DNA of 12,947 nt from Actinomycetes bacterium. GTDB taxonomy: Bacteria; Actinomycetota; Actinomycetes; Mycobacteriales; Micromonosporaceae. How positions within the stretch are numbered: position 1 is the stretch's first letter; each line of letters begins with the position of its first letter. Positions 1-7,600 of this stretch are shown here, one piece after another. The stretch lies in NCBI GenBank assembly GCA_023402505.1, contig JAEYGD010000438.1:1-12947 (forward strand), written 5' to 3'. The position numbers were made by a program, and so were the translations under genes. A model generated the notes under the pieces. It did no database searches and was not told the DNA's origin. It saw only the letters and a list, made by a program, of their open reading frames with translations.

Positions 1-6
1 GGGCGG

Positions 7-25
7 CCCCCCCCCCCCCCCCCCC
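7..25. repeat. Homopolymer run of 19 C
   Basis: Nineteen consecutive C residues lie just past the stop of the minus-strand secreted protein gene. On the minus strand this is a G run downstream of that gene, followed by more G/C-rich sequence. It could be an assembly or sequencing homopolymer artefact at a contig edge, a slippage-prone tract, or a G-quadruplex-forming element. The sequence alone cannot separate these. No gene is visible in positions 1-47. Confidence 0.9.
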
Positions 26-47
26 GACCCGGGAGGGCGGCGCTGGA

Positions 48-800
48 TCAGCGGAGGGCCAGGGCCCGCTCGTGCACGTTGGTGACCGCCTGGGTGGCCA
101 GCTGCTCCGTCGGCTCGACGGACCAGATCAGCAGGTCACCGCTCGCGGACAGGGTCAGCTGTGCCTCGCACTCCGGCAGCACGAGGGTCTGGGTGGCCGG
201 GTCGGTCATGGGCAGGATGGTCGTGAGGGTCGAGGCGAAGGTCCGGGCGCCCTCCAGCACCGGGGCCCGGTGCTCGGCGTAGGAGATGCTGCCCCGCAGC
301 GGCTCACCCTGGCCGCTGTCGATGGTGACCGTGCCCGCGCTGCAGGTACGCAGCACCTTGGCGACCTTGTCGATCGCCGCGTCCGCCCCACCGGGGATCT
401 GGAACACGGCGGTCATGAAGTAGCGCTGCATGCTGTCCGGGGCGGCCGACGTCGACCGCTCGCCCGAGTGCATGAAGCCCTTGGTCGAGCTGAGGTCGCC
501 GAGGGCGTCGGTCATGTTCAGGCAGGCCGCGGGCTCGGACCTCATGCCCGGGGCGGAGGCGAACTGGCCGGCCGCCACCGCCTCCTTGATGCTGATGGTC
601 GGCTGGATGGTCTCGGTGGCCTTCCGGAGGCCCTCGCTGGGCTCCAGGATCTGCCGGAGCTCCGACTCCTGGAACTGCACCGGCGCCGCCTCGGCGGTGC
701 CGGAGCCGGCAGTGGCCGCGCCGTTCCCTGCCAGGAACAGCGTGGTGAGGGCCGCCGCCGCCACTGCGGCGAGTGCGACGACCGTACGCTTCTTGCGCAT
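48..800 (-). CDS. Secreted protein of unknown function, three cysteines
   Basis: 250 aa. The N-terminus is a clear Sec-type signal peptide: basic MRKKR, then an Ala/Leu/Val-rich hydrophobic stretch (about residues 6-24) ending in a small-residue region (AGSGTAEAA, about 31-39). There is no lipobox Cys. The remaining ~210 residues have no further membrane segment; cysteines are at 93, 153 and 211. The layout (Cys near the start of the domain, a central predicted strand-helix with an 'RTC' Cys, a late Cys before a repeating-helix tail) loosely recalls the extracellular sensor domain of PknH-like proteins, but I do not recognise the family with confidence. The start is supported by an AAGGTGG Shine-Dalgarno 7 bases upstream. 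It is preceded by a 259-base AT-richer gap, so it probably has its own promoter. A link to the cluster is possible only by position; it may mark the cluster border. Confidence 0.8.
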   Translation of the reverse strand: MRKKRTVVALAAVAAAALTTLFLAGNGAATAGSGTAEAAPVQFQESELRQILEPSEGLRKATETIQPTISIKEAVAAGQFASAPGMRSEPAACLNMTDALGDLSSTKGFMHSGERSTSAAPDSMQRYFMTAVFQIPGGADAAIDKVAKVLRTCSAGTVTIDSGQGEPLRGSISYAEHRAPVLEGARTFASTLTTILPMTDPATQTLVLPECEAQLTLSASGDLLIWSVEPTEQLATQAVTNVHERALALR

Positions 801-864
801 TTCGTTTCCACCTTTTCGGTTGCATGGACCGATGGCCGCGTCGTACGCGGAATTTCATTGCCGA

Positions 865-877
865 GGCGGTGACCGCC
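865..877. promoter_or_regulatory. Dyad GGCGGT-G-ACCGCC, possible operator
   Basis: Perfect 6-base arms around a single central base, located 65-77 bases upstream of the start of the secreted protein gene. Its symmetry and position fit a dimeric repressor site, but no matching regulator is in the window and GC-rich DNA produces such dyads by chance. Confidence 0.25.
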
Positions 878-1029
878 CTCCCGATTTCCCCCGCCTCGCT
901 ATTTAGTATGCGGCCCGACGGGCCCCATTTCCCCTCCGGTATTGCTCGCCGGGCGTCGTTTTCGGTCGTTAAATTGCCCGGTCGGTTATGGTGCGAGACG
1001 TTTATTGAAGACGTGTTTTTCGCCGGTGG

Positions 1030-1044
1030 CGCGCACCGTGCGCG
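1030..1044 (-). terminator. GC hairpin just past the alpha/beta hydrolase stop
   Basis: CGCGCACCGTGCGCG is a perfect palindrome with a central C, giving a 5-base GC stem and a 5-base loop, 15 bases downstream of the hydrolase stop codon on the minus strand. No T tract follows in that direction. It is short, so a terminator role is only tentative. Confidence 0.3.
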
Positions 1045-1059
1045 GCCTCGGCGGGAGCA

Positions 1060-1917
1060 CTACCGGGACGCCGGTCCGGCCCGGTGGGCGAGCAACCCGT
1101 GCAGGGCCGCGGCGAACTCGTACGGGTGGGTGACATGGCCGAGGTGGCCGCCGGGGAAGTGCACCACCGGCAGGTCGAGCAGCCGCGCCAGCTCCTGGTT
1201 CGGGCGGTACGCGTACTGCTCGCGAGAATCCTCCCCGCCGGCGAGCACCAGCCGGTCGCCGTACCGGCGCAGGACCGCAAGGTCCGGCTGGAACGCGGGA
1301 AAGCTGCGGGTCTCGTGTTCGAACCAGAACACCTCGTTGCGGCGCAACCGCGCCAGCAGTTCCTCCAGCTGCGCCGGCGGAAGCTGGGCCTGCCTCGGCG
1401 GCCGGGTCTCGCCGGCCAGCCCGACGTGCTCCCGGAACATCGCCTTCGCCGCCGCGACCCCGGACTCCCGGTAGGTCGTGTACAGCCGCTGGTAGAAATC
1501 CAACCAGCGCGCCGCGTCCGGCAGCACCGACGCCAGCGGAGGCTCGTGCGCCACCAGGGTCCGCAGCCGCTGCGGCTGCGCCTGCAGCAGGGCCAGCGCC
1601 ACGATCCCTCCGGAGCAGGTCCCGAACACGTCCGCCGGCCCGTCGGCGACGTGCTCGAGCAGCGCCAGCGCGTCCCGCGCGTCGACCTGGACCCGCCGGT
1701 CGTCGGGGACGGCGTCGTGGGCGTGGCTGCGGGAGAAGCCGCGCCGGTCGTAGGTGATGACGGTGTGGTCGGCGGCGAGAGCGTCGGCCAGCGGGCCGAA
1801 CGGGGCCGCGTCGCCGTTGCCGGTGGGGATGCACAGCAGCGGCGGACCCTGGCCGCGGATCTCGAAGTACAGGGTGGCGCCGGGCACGTCGAGGGTCGCC
1901 TGGTGGGGCAGGGGCAT
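1060..1917 (-). CDS. Alpha/beta hydrolase with cysteine in the nucleophile position
   Basis: 285 aa, cytoplasmic (no signal peptide). Alpha/beta hydrolase fold: strand-turn 'LLCIPTGNGDA' (about 27-37, oxyanion region), 'ITYDRRGFSRS' (54-64), nucleophile elbow 'VFGTCSGGIVAL' (97-108), 'LVLAGGEDS' (223-231) supplying the acid (Glu229 or Asp230), and 'FPGGHLGHVTHP' (254-265) with the catalytic His258. In the usual G-x-S-x-G elbow the nucleophile is Ser; here it is Cys101 (codon at 1615-1617), as in dienelactone hydrolases and some Cys-type thioesterases. The ATG at 1917 is chosen over upstream starts because AGGAG precedes it by 5 bases and the family homology begins there. It lies downstream of the apoprotein gene, separated by a strong terminator, so it is likely transcribed separately. 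Substrate unknown; hydrolase or acyl transferase in tailoring or PKS release is a guess. Confidence 0.9.
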   Translation of the reverse strand: MPLPHQATLDVPGATLYFEIRGQGPPLLCIPTGNGDAAPFGPLADALAADHTVITYDRRGFSRSHAHDAVPDDRRVQVDARDALALLEHVADGPADVFGTCSGGIVALALLQAQPQRLRTLVAHEPPLASVLPDAARWLDFYQRLYTTYRESGVAAAKAMFREHVGLAGETRPPRQAQLPPAQLEELLARLRRNEVFWFEHETRSFPAFQPDLAVLRRYGDRLVLAGGEDSREQYAYRPNQELARLLDLPVVHFPGGHLGHVTHPYEFAAALHGLLAHRAGPASR

Positions 1918-2150
1918 CGGATCTCCTGACACGGGGACAAGCAGTCGGGACGCTCGCCGGTGGACGCCCCCGACGGTAGGTGCGGTGGGCCGGCCGGGCA
2001 TCTCGTCACATGCGCCGCCGCACGCGATTCCTGGCGTACCGAATCGCTCGGCAGGAAATCCGTGTCAGCCCGTCAACTAAACGACTGACGTGAATTGCTA
2101 ACCGTCCTGCTCGACGGTCGGATGAATGCGTTCGTCGATCCCGGCGAGGA
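1918..2150. promoter_or_regulatory. Gap upstream of the hydrolase, probable promoter region
   Basis: No gene is convincing here. The AT-richer part, about 2035-2100, should hold the promoter of the minus-strand hydrolase. A TTGACG (minus strand) occurs near 2075, but no fitting -10 follows at 16-18 bases, so I do not call a promoter. A 6-base inverted repeat ACCGTC-ctgctc-GACGGT lies at 2101-2118. The remaining 2188-2198 is a short spacer between the terminator and the apoprotein stop. Confidence 0.4.
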
Positions 2151-2187
2151 CGGTTCCGGGTCACGGGGCCCGCGTGACCCGGAACCG
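2151..2187 (-). terminator. Strong intrinsic hairpin terminator of the apoprotein gene
   Basis: Perfect 15-base inverted repeat: CGGTTCCGGGTCACG, loop GGGCCCG, CGTGACCCGGAACCG. It begins 11 bases past the apoprotein stop on the minus strand. There is no U tract, which is common in actinomycete terminators. The perfect pairing would also protect the mRNA 3' end. It insulates the apoprotein from the hydrolase downstream. Confidence 0.8.
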
Positions 2188-2198
2188 CCCGGAGGTGA

Positions 2199-2663
2199 CT
2201 ACTTCCGGAAGAAGATTGCCGCCCCGGTGCCCTCACCGAGGTCGTTGAACATGCCGACGCCGCACTGGGACGCCCAGCAGTCGACGGGCCCCCACGGCGT
2301 CGCGTCCGGACCCAGGGTGCCGTGGTAGACGCGGCGGATCGTCAGCTTGGTCGCCAGGTTCCCGGTGCTGTTCGAGCTGACGTGGACCGTCTCAGCGCCG
2401 TTGCACGGCAGGACGTCGTCGATGATGGCGCACTGGCCGATGTGGTAGACGGTGTTGGCCCGCAGGCCGGTCGCGGACACGACCACCACCGACCCGTCGA
2501 GCAGGTTCGTCGAGGGCGTGACGGTCATCGCGGCGGCGGCGACGGTGGCGCCGTCCTTCGGGGCGGCGGCCGCCGGGGCCGCCGCGGCGGCGGTGAGGCC
2601 GAGGGCCAGCACGGCGCCCAGACCGATCGCGGGCAGGGTTCGGTTCCACTTCCTCACGGACAC
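2199..2663 (-). CDS. Secreted apoprotein of the neocarzinostatin family
   Basis: 154 aa. The precursor of a small secreted immunoglobulin-like beta-sandwich protein that in known systems binds, stabilises and carries a 9-membered enediyne chromophore. Residues 1-34 form a signal peptide (MSVRKWNR, then AIGLGAVLALGLTAAAAA, then PAAAA). The mature domain (from about 46, 'MTVTPS') follows neocarzinostatin along its whole length: 'LLDGSVVVVSATGL', 'YHIGQC', 'VLPC', 'LTIRR', 'PWGPVDC', and C-terminal 'AIFF'. All four disulfide cysteines are present: Cys78-Cys87 (equivalent to 37-47) and Cys129-Cys134 (88-93). Start: GTG at 2663 with GGAG 6 bases upstream; this gives an ordinary signal peptide, while an upstream in-frame ATG at 2732 would translate the tandem repeats. 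The gene is monocistronic by layout: repeats upstream, strong hairpin downstream. The ligand-contact residues differ from neocarzinostatin. Family confidence is high; the ligand is inferred. Confidence 0.93.
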   Translation of the reverse strand: MSVRKWNRTLPAIGLGAVLALGLTAAAAAPAAAAPKDGATVAAAAMTVTPSTNLLDGSVVVVSATGLRANTVYHIGQCAIIDDVLPCNGAETVHVSSNSTGNLATKLTIRRVYHGTLGPDATPWGPVDCWASQCGVGMFNDLGEGTGAAIFFRK

Positions 2664-2970
2664 GTGAAGCTCCAATTCTGGTTCGACGGCACAATCTGGT
2701 GGCCGACGGCATAATCTCGTGGCCGACGGCACACTTTCGTGTTCGACGGCACACTCTCGTCAGGACCGGTCGTTCTGCGTCCGTTGCAACGGCAGGTGAT
2801 GCGGTGCGACGGCCGAGCAACGTGCACCCGTGTCATGGCGTATTGACGACCGTCCCAAAGCATCGTGAGCGCTCTATCAGTTATGACGATCGCCCGGCCG
2901 ATGATTTATCGGTCCGTGGAGGAATTTCTGCTCGGGGACCGGCCAGCGATCCGGCGTACCGGCCGGAGCG
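2664..2970. promoter_or_regulatory. 307-base leader/promoter region of the apoprotein gene
   Basis: The gap between the ligase stop and the apoprotein start. It holds the apoprotein Shine-Dalgarno (GGAG at 2670-2673, minus strand), four 20-bp tandem repeats (2681-2760), and an AT-richer stretch at about 2840-2930 that is the likeliest promoter area. I found no confident -35/-10 pair. A possible plus-strand ORF starting at 2883 has no Shine-Dalgarno and runs into the ligase antisense, so it is not called. Confidence 0.5.
2681..2760 (-). repeat. Four 20-bp tandem repeats in front of the apoprotein gene
   Basis: Read on the minus (sense) strand the units are ACGAGAGTGTGCCGTCGAAC (2760-2741), ACGAAAGTGTGCCGTCGGCC (2740-2721), ACGAGATTATGCCGTCGGCC (2720-2701) and ACCAGATTGTGCCGTCGAAC (2700-2681). 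The core TGCCGTCG is identical in all four, there are no gaps, and the phase is exactly 20 bases, close to two helical turns. The array ends 7 bases before the Shine-Dalgarno. It looks like a multi-site operator or a repeated leader RNA element. It is not a coding repeat, because 20 is not a multiple of 3 and the chosen start lies after it. Confidence 0.9.
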
Positions 2971-2980
2971 CTAGCCGGCC
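2961..2980 (-). terminator. Weak hairpin overlapping the ligase stop codon
   Basis: GGCCGG, 8-base loop AGCGCTAG, CCGGCC, spanning the TAG stop of the ligase. The 6-bp GC stem has no U tract. It could end the methyltransferase-PKS-ligase transcript or be chance in GC-rich DNA. If it does not terminate, the operon reads through into the apoprotein. Confidence 0.3.
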
Positions 2981-4614
2981 TGCGCCAGGAGCCGTCGCAG
3001 CGCCTTCTTGTCCGGCTTGCCGAGCGGCGTGTGCGGAAGGTCGTCCAGCACGACCAGCTGCTCCGGCACCTTGAAGGTGGCGAGACCACGGGCCCTCAGC
3101 GCCGCGGCCAGCCGGTCCAGGGTCAGTACGCGCCCCGGATGCAGACGCACGGCGAGGCACACCCGCTCGCCGAGAGCGACGTCCGGGACCGACACGGCAG
3201 CGGCCTCGGCGACCTCCGGTAGGTCCTGCGCCAGGGTCTCGACCTCCGCGGCGGAGATCTTCTCACCCGCCCTGTTGATCACGTCCTTGATCCGTCCACG
3301 CACGACCACGTCGCCCCGGGGGGTCACCTGGACCAGGTCGCCGGTGCGGTACCAGCCGTCGGGGGTGTAGGAGATCGCGTTCTGCTCCGCGGCCCGGTAG
3401 TAGCCGCGCGGCGTGTAGGGACCCCGGGTGAGCAGCTCACCGACCCCTCCGGGCGGCACGGGCCGCAGCGTCACGGGATCGACGACCCGCAACTCGTCGA
3501 AAGGACTCAGTGGCCGTCCCTGCGTCCGGTGGGCGATGTCGCGCGGCGCGTCGACCGCGGTGTAGCAGACCAGGCCCTCGGCCATCCCGTACACCTGCTG
3601 CAGGTCGCAGCCGAGGGCGGGCCCGATGGCGGCGGCCACCTCCGGCGCCAGCATCGACCCACCCACGTGGATGTGCCGCAGGCTGGAGATGTCGTACCGG
3701 GTGTCCGCGGCGGCCGCCATCCACCGGACCGCCACCGCCGGCACCACCGACGTCGCGGTGACGCCCTCCGCCTCGATCGCGCCGAAGGCCTGCTCCGGGC
3801 GGGGCGAGGGGAGCATGACCACGCGGCCGCCGCTGTGCAGCGCCCCCAGCACACCGGGATTCGCCAGCGGGAAGTTGTGGCCGACGGGCAGGACCGCCAG
3901 GTAGACCGTCTGCCGGTTGAACCGGCAGACGGCGGCACAGCGCCGGATGTTGTACTCGTAGTCGTCGTGCGTGCGGGCGATCACCTTCGGCACGGCGGTG
4001 GTCCCGCCGGAGAGCAGGAACAGCGCCACGTCCGACGCGGACGGCGCGCGGGCGTCGAGGCGGTGCCGCCGGTCCTCGACGTCACCCCCCACCCGCATGA
4101 GGGCCCGCACGTCGACCGCCCGCGAACCGACCTCGGCGCCGACCACCAGCACAGCGGGCGCGCCCGGCAGCGCCGCCGCCACCCGGTGCGCCAGCGCCCG
4201 GTGGTCGTAGCCCCGCCAGCGGTCCGGCACCACCAGCGCCCGCGCCCCGACGTGCCGGGCGATCGCGGTGAGCTCGTGCTCCCGGTGCTGCGGCAGCATC
4301 ATCACCGGCGCCACGCCCAGCCGGAAGCAGGCGAACGCCACGACGAGGAACTCCCAGCAGTTGGGCAACTGCACCAGGACGGCGTCGCCGCGGCGCAGCC
4401 CCCGCTCCGCGAGCCGCTCGGCCAGGCCGTCGCTGAGCACCGCCAGCTCCCGGTAGGTCAGCCGCCGCTGGCCGTCGACCACCGCCACCTGGTCGCCCCA
4501 GGCGTCGGCCCAGTCCCACAGGTACGCGCCGAGGGGCCGGCCCCGCCAGCAGTCGGCCATGCGGTACGCGTAGGCCAGATCCGCGGGCCAGGGCACCAGA
4601 CCGTCGTCGATCAC
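2971..4614 (-). CDS. Aryl-acid adenylate-forming ligase (DhbE/NcsB2-like aryl-CoA ligase)
   Basis: 547 aa. An ANL-superfamily enzyme that adenylates an aromatic carboxylic acid and, in the NcsB2-type role, transfers it to CoA. Visible motifs: P-loop 'SGGTTAVPK' 202-210; aryl-acid motif 'GHNFPLANPG' 245-254, whose Asn247 matches the Asn that replaces the amino-acid-binding Asp in 2,3-dihydroxybenzoate/salicylate activators; 'YGMAEG' 342-347; 'YRTGD' 422-426; hinge 'GRIKDVINRAGEKIS' 440-454; catalytic Lys533 in 'PLGKPDKK'. Length matches DhbE-type ligases (about 540). The GTG start at 4614 overlaps the PKS stop as GTGA and has AAGGAG 7 bases upstream, so translation is coupled to the PKS. The long open frame upstream of 4614 is antisense/shadow. 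Substrate is expected to be the PKS-derived ortho-hydroxy aryl acid. Whether the acceptor is CoA or a carrier protein cannot be read directly; CoA fits the neighbouring salicylyl-CoA-type hydroxylase. Confidence 0.93.
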   Translation of the reverse strand: MIDDGLVPWPADLAYAYRMADCWRGRPLGAYLWDWADAWGDQVAVVDGQRRLTYRELAVLSDGLAERLAERGLRRGDAVLVQLPNCWEFLVVAFACFRLGVAPVMMLPQHREHELTAIARHVGARALVVPDRWRGYDHRALAHRVAAALPGAPAVLVVGAEVGSRAVDVRALMRVGGDVEDRRHRLDARAPSASDVALFLLSGGTTAVPKVIARTHDDYEYNIRRCAAVCRFNRQTVYLAVLPVGHNFPLANPGVLGALHSGGRVVMLPSPRPEQAFGAIEAEGVTATSVVPAVAVRWMAAAADTRYDISSLRHIHVGGSMLAPEVAAAIGPALGCDLQQVYGMAEGLVCYTAVDAPRDIAHRTQGRPLSPFDELRVVDPVTLRPVPPGGVGELLTRGPYTPRGYYRAAEQNAISYTPDGWYRTGDLVQVTPRGDVVVRGRIKDVINRAGEKISAAEVETLAQDLPEVAEAAAVSVPDVALGERVCLAVRLHPGRVLTLDRLAAALRARGLATFKVPEQLVVLDDLPHTPLGKPDKKALRRLLAQAG

Positions 4615-7600
4615 GCTTCGGCTCCTTCCGAACGGGACACCGCCGGCGTCAGCCGCGCGGCCAGGTACGTGGCGATGGCGTCCACCGTGGGCCGGTCCCA
4701 GAGCAGCGTCGCGGGCAGCGTGAGCCGGAACTCCTGTTCCAGGGCGTGCCGGATCCGGGTCGTCATCACCGAGTCCAGACCCATCTCGGACAGCGGGCGG
4801 TACGCGTCGACGTCGCCGACCGGAAGCGCCGTCTCCTCGGCGACCCGCTCGCTGACCCGCCGCGACAGGTACGCGCGCAGCGCGTCGGGCGTGAGGCCGC
4901 TCCAGCCCGGCGCGGTGGCCTCGGCACCCGCACCGGGCGACGCTGCCGCCTGATCGGCGAGCAGGCACGGACGCCGACCGGCCGGCGCCCCGGGCAGTAC
5001 CCGCAGCACGGCCGCCTCGGCCAGGTCGTAGCGCTCCACCAGATCCCAGGAGGCGAAGGCCTCGGCCGCGGTGACGTCCGCGGTTCCCCGGGCGGCCAGC
5101 TCGGCGTCGATCACCCCGGTCGAGGTCGACATGCCCAGCCCGCGCCAGGACGTCCAGGCGATGCTGCGCGTACCGCTGTCGCCGGCCGCCCGCCGGTGCC
5201 GGGCGAGACCGTCGAGGAAGGCGTTCGCCGCGGCGTAGCTGGCCTGGCCGGGCAGTCCGAGCAGCTGACCCGCCGAGGAGAAGAGGACCAGGAAGTCCAC
5301 ACTGCCGGGCGGGAAGAGGGCGTGCAGGGTGAGCGCCCCGCCGACCTTCGGACGCAGCACGCGCCGCAGCGACGCCTCGTCGAGATCGCGGACCGGCCGG
5401 TCGTCGAGCACACCCGCGGCGTGCACGACGCCCCGGACCGGCGGTAGCCCGAGCGCGGCCGGCCGCAGCAGCGACGCGGCGGCGTCCCGGTCGGCGATGT
5501 CGACCGCCACCACGGCGACCGTCACCCCGGCGCGTTCCAGCGCGCGGACGGCCTCCACGGCGGCCCGCTGCCCGGGGTCGGTGAGGTCGTCCCAGGTGTG
5601 CCGACCCGGCAGGCCACGGCGGCCCGCCAGCACGATCCGTCGCGCACCGCGCGTCGCCAGCCAGCTCGCCACCTCGCGGCCGAGCGCTCCCAGACCGCCG
5701 GTCACCAGGTACGTGCCGTCCGGCCGGCAGATCACCGGCGGCACGTCGGGCACGGTCCCGCCGGGACACAACCGGGGCACCGACACCACGCCGTCGCGGA
5801 CGGCGACGACGTCCTCGTCGTGGCCACCGCCGACCAGGTCCGCGAGCGGCGACAGGTCCTCCGGTCCGGCGCCGACGTCGATGACGCCGCCCCACAGGTC
5901 CGGCAGCTCACCCCCGATGACCCGGCCCAGCCCCCACAGCCCCGCCTGGCCGAGCGTCTCGGCGTCCGCGCCGTCGGCGACGCCGCGCGTCACGCACCAG
6001 AGCCGGGCCGGTCGCGGCGAGCCCGCCCCGGCCAGGCGCTGCGCCGTCCGGGCGAGCAACCAGGCGTTTTCGGTGACCGATCCCGCGATGCCGTCGGTGG
6101 CCGGCGGACCGGCCACCACCAGGCAACTGTTGCCCTCGTCGAGGTCCGCGCCGCCGAGCTGGTCCGGGTCGCCGACCCGCCGGCACGGCACTCCCGCCGA
6201 CCGCAGCCGGTCGGTGATCCCGTCGCTCAGCGGAGTGCGGGGCCCGACCAGGACCACCGACCGGGCACGACGCGCCGCCAGCCGAGCGGGCCGCCAGACG
6301 GTGCGGTGCACCAGCCTCGCCGGGTTGCCGGCCTGGTCGGCGGCGAGGTCCAGCACCCCGTACCGCAGGCCGCCCAGCCGGCCGGTGACCGCACCGGACG
6401 GATCGAGGACGTCCACGTCGACGACGTCGTCGCCGGTGCGGCGTACGACGATCCGGGCCCGCCGCGGCGGGACCGCCCCCAGCGTGACCCGGCCGACGTG
6501 CGCGGGCATTCGCAGGATCGCCGGCCCCGGGAACACCACCGACGCGATCGACAGCGCGGCGTCCAGCACCGGAGCCCAGCCCGAGCCGCCGCCGTCACCG
6601 ACACCGACGTCGGCGAGCAGACCGTCCACCGTGCGGGCGAGGTGGCGCACCGCCCACGGGAAGCCCATCGCGGCCACCCCGAGCTGGCCGAGCCGCTCGA
6701 CGACGTGATCGTCGGGCAGCACCGCCACGACGTCGACCGGGTCGGCACGGTGGGCCGGCAGCTCCGCCCGCGCGTCGACGCCGGCGGTCGTGTGCGTCAC
6801 CCACCCCTCGTCCCGGTCGTCCTCGTCGTCGGCGAACCGGGAGCTCAACCGCAGCGCCCCGTCCTGGCGGACCACCTGGATCTCCCGGGGCCGGGACACG
6901 CTGACCGGCACCCGCAGCGCGACGTCCACCAGGTCGACGCCACCACGGCCCGCCGCGGCGGCGAGCAGGGTGGTGAGCAGCACCGCCGCCGGCACGATCT
7001 CGACACCCCGCACCGGGTGGTCACCCGGGTACGGCCGGCAGGCGCGGTCCAGCCGGGTCGACCAGACCTCCGTACGCGCGGCGCCGTGCACCACGGTGCG
7101 CCCGCCCAGCAGCGTGTGACTGGCCGGGTCGTGCCGGCGCGGCACCGCCGACGTCGCCGCCGGTGCCGCCACCCAGTGCCGTCGGCGCTGCCACGCGGGG
7201 GTCGGCAGGTCGGCGAGAGCACCGCCGGGCCACAGCGACGACCAGTCCACGGCGGCGCCGTGGCAGTACAGCTCACCGAGGTTGGTCAGCATGACCTCGG
7301 CGGACGGCCGCTTCCGGCGCAGCGAGTACGCCACCCGCGCGTCGCCGTACCCGAGGGCGTCCAGGGTGTCGCGGACCGAGTGCGCGACGACGGGGTGGGC
7401 GGAGACCTCCAGGAACAGCCGGTGGCCGTCCTCGGCCGCGGCGGCGACCGCCTGGGCGAACCGGACCGTTCCGCGCAGGTTCGCCGCCCAGTACGCGGCG
7501 TCGCGCGGCGCGGGGGAGCGGGGGTCGGGCAGGGCCGTGGTGTACACCGGGACGGCCGGCGCGGCGGGGGACAGCCCGGCCGCGGCGGCCCGCAGCGGAT

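Larger units (their letters stand above)
801..1059. promoter_or_regulatory. Gap holding the probable promoter/leader of the secreted protein gene
   Basis: 259 bases without a convincing gene, clearly AT-richer than the surrounding coding DNA, particularly about 895-910 and 955-1020. It lies upstream of the minus-strand gene 48-800, so it should contain that gene's promoter and leader. I see no good -35/-10 pair; the AT-rich tract around 900-910 (minus strand CATACTAAATAG) is only a candidate -10 area. It contains three short dyads listed separately or noted here: 865-877, 912-924 (GGCCC-GAC-GGGCC) and 1030-1044. Confidence 0.45.

Noticed and set aside
72..872. Plus-strand frame opposite the secreted protein gene
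   Set aside because: Composition is that of an antisense frame, whereas the minus strand has a signal peptide, a Shine-Dalgarno and normal codon use.
2006..2236. Small minus-strand ORF across the terminator hairpin
   Set aside because: It overlaps the apoprotein 3' end and the perfect inverted repeat, and has no ribosome binding site or family similarity.
2664..2732. Longer apoprotein N-terminus starting at ATG 2732
   Set aside because: It would translate the 20-bp repeats and put 23 polar residues before the signal peptide. The GTG at 2663 has GGAG at proper spacing and gives a normal signal peptide.
2681..2760. CRISPR array
   Set aside because: The 20-bp repeats are contiguous with no spacers, and no cas genes are near.
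2883..3074. Small plus-strand ORF beginning MTIARPMIYRS
   Set aside because: No Shine-Dalgarno, no recognisable family, and most of its length is antisense to the ligase C-terminus.
4615..5895. N-terminal extension of the ligase open frame into the PKS
   Set aside because: It is low-complexity Arg/Gly/Ala sequence over the KR-coding region. The ligase family begins near the GTG at 4614, which has a Shine-Dalgarno.
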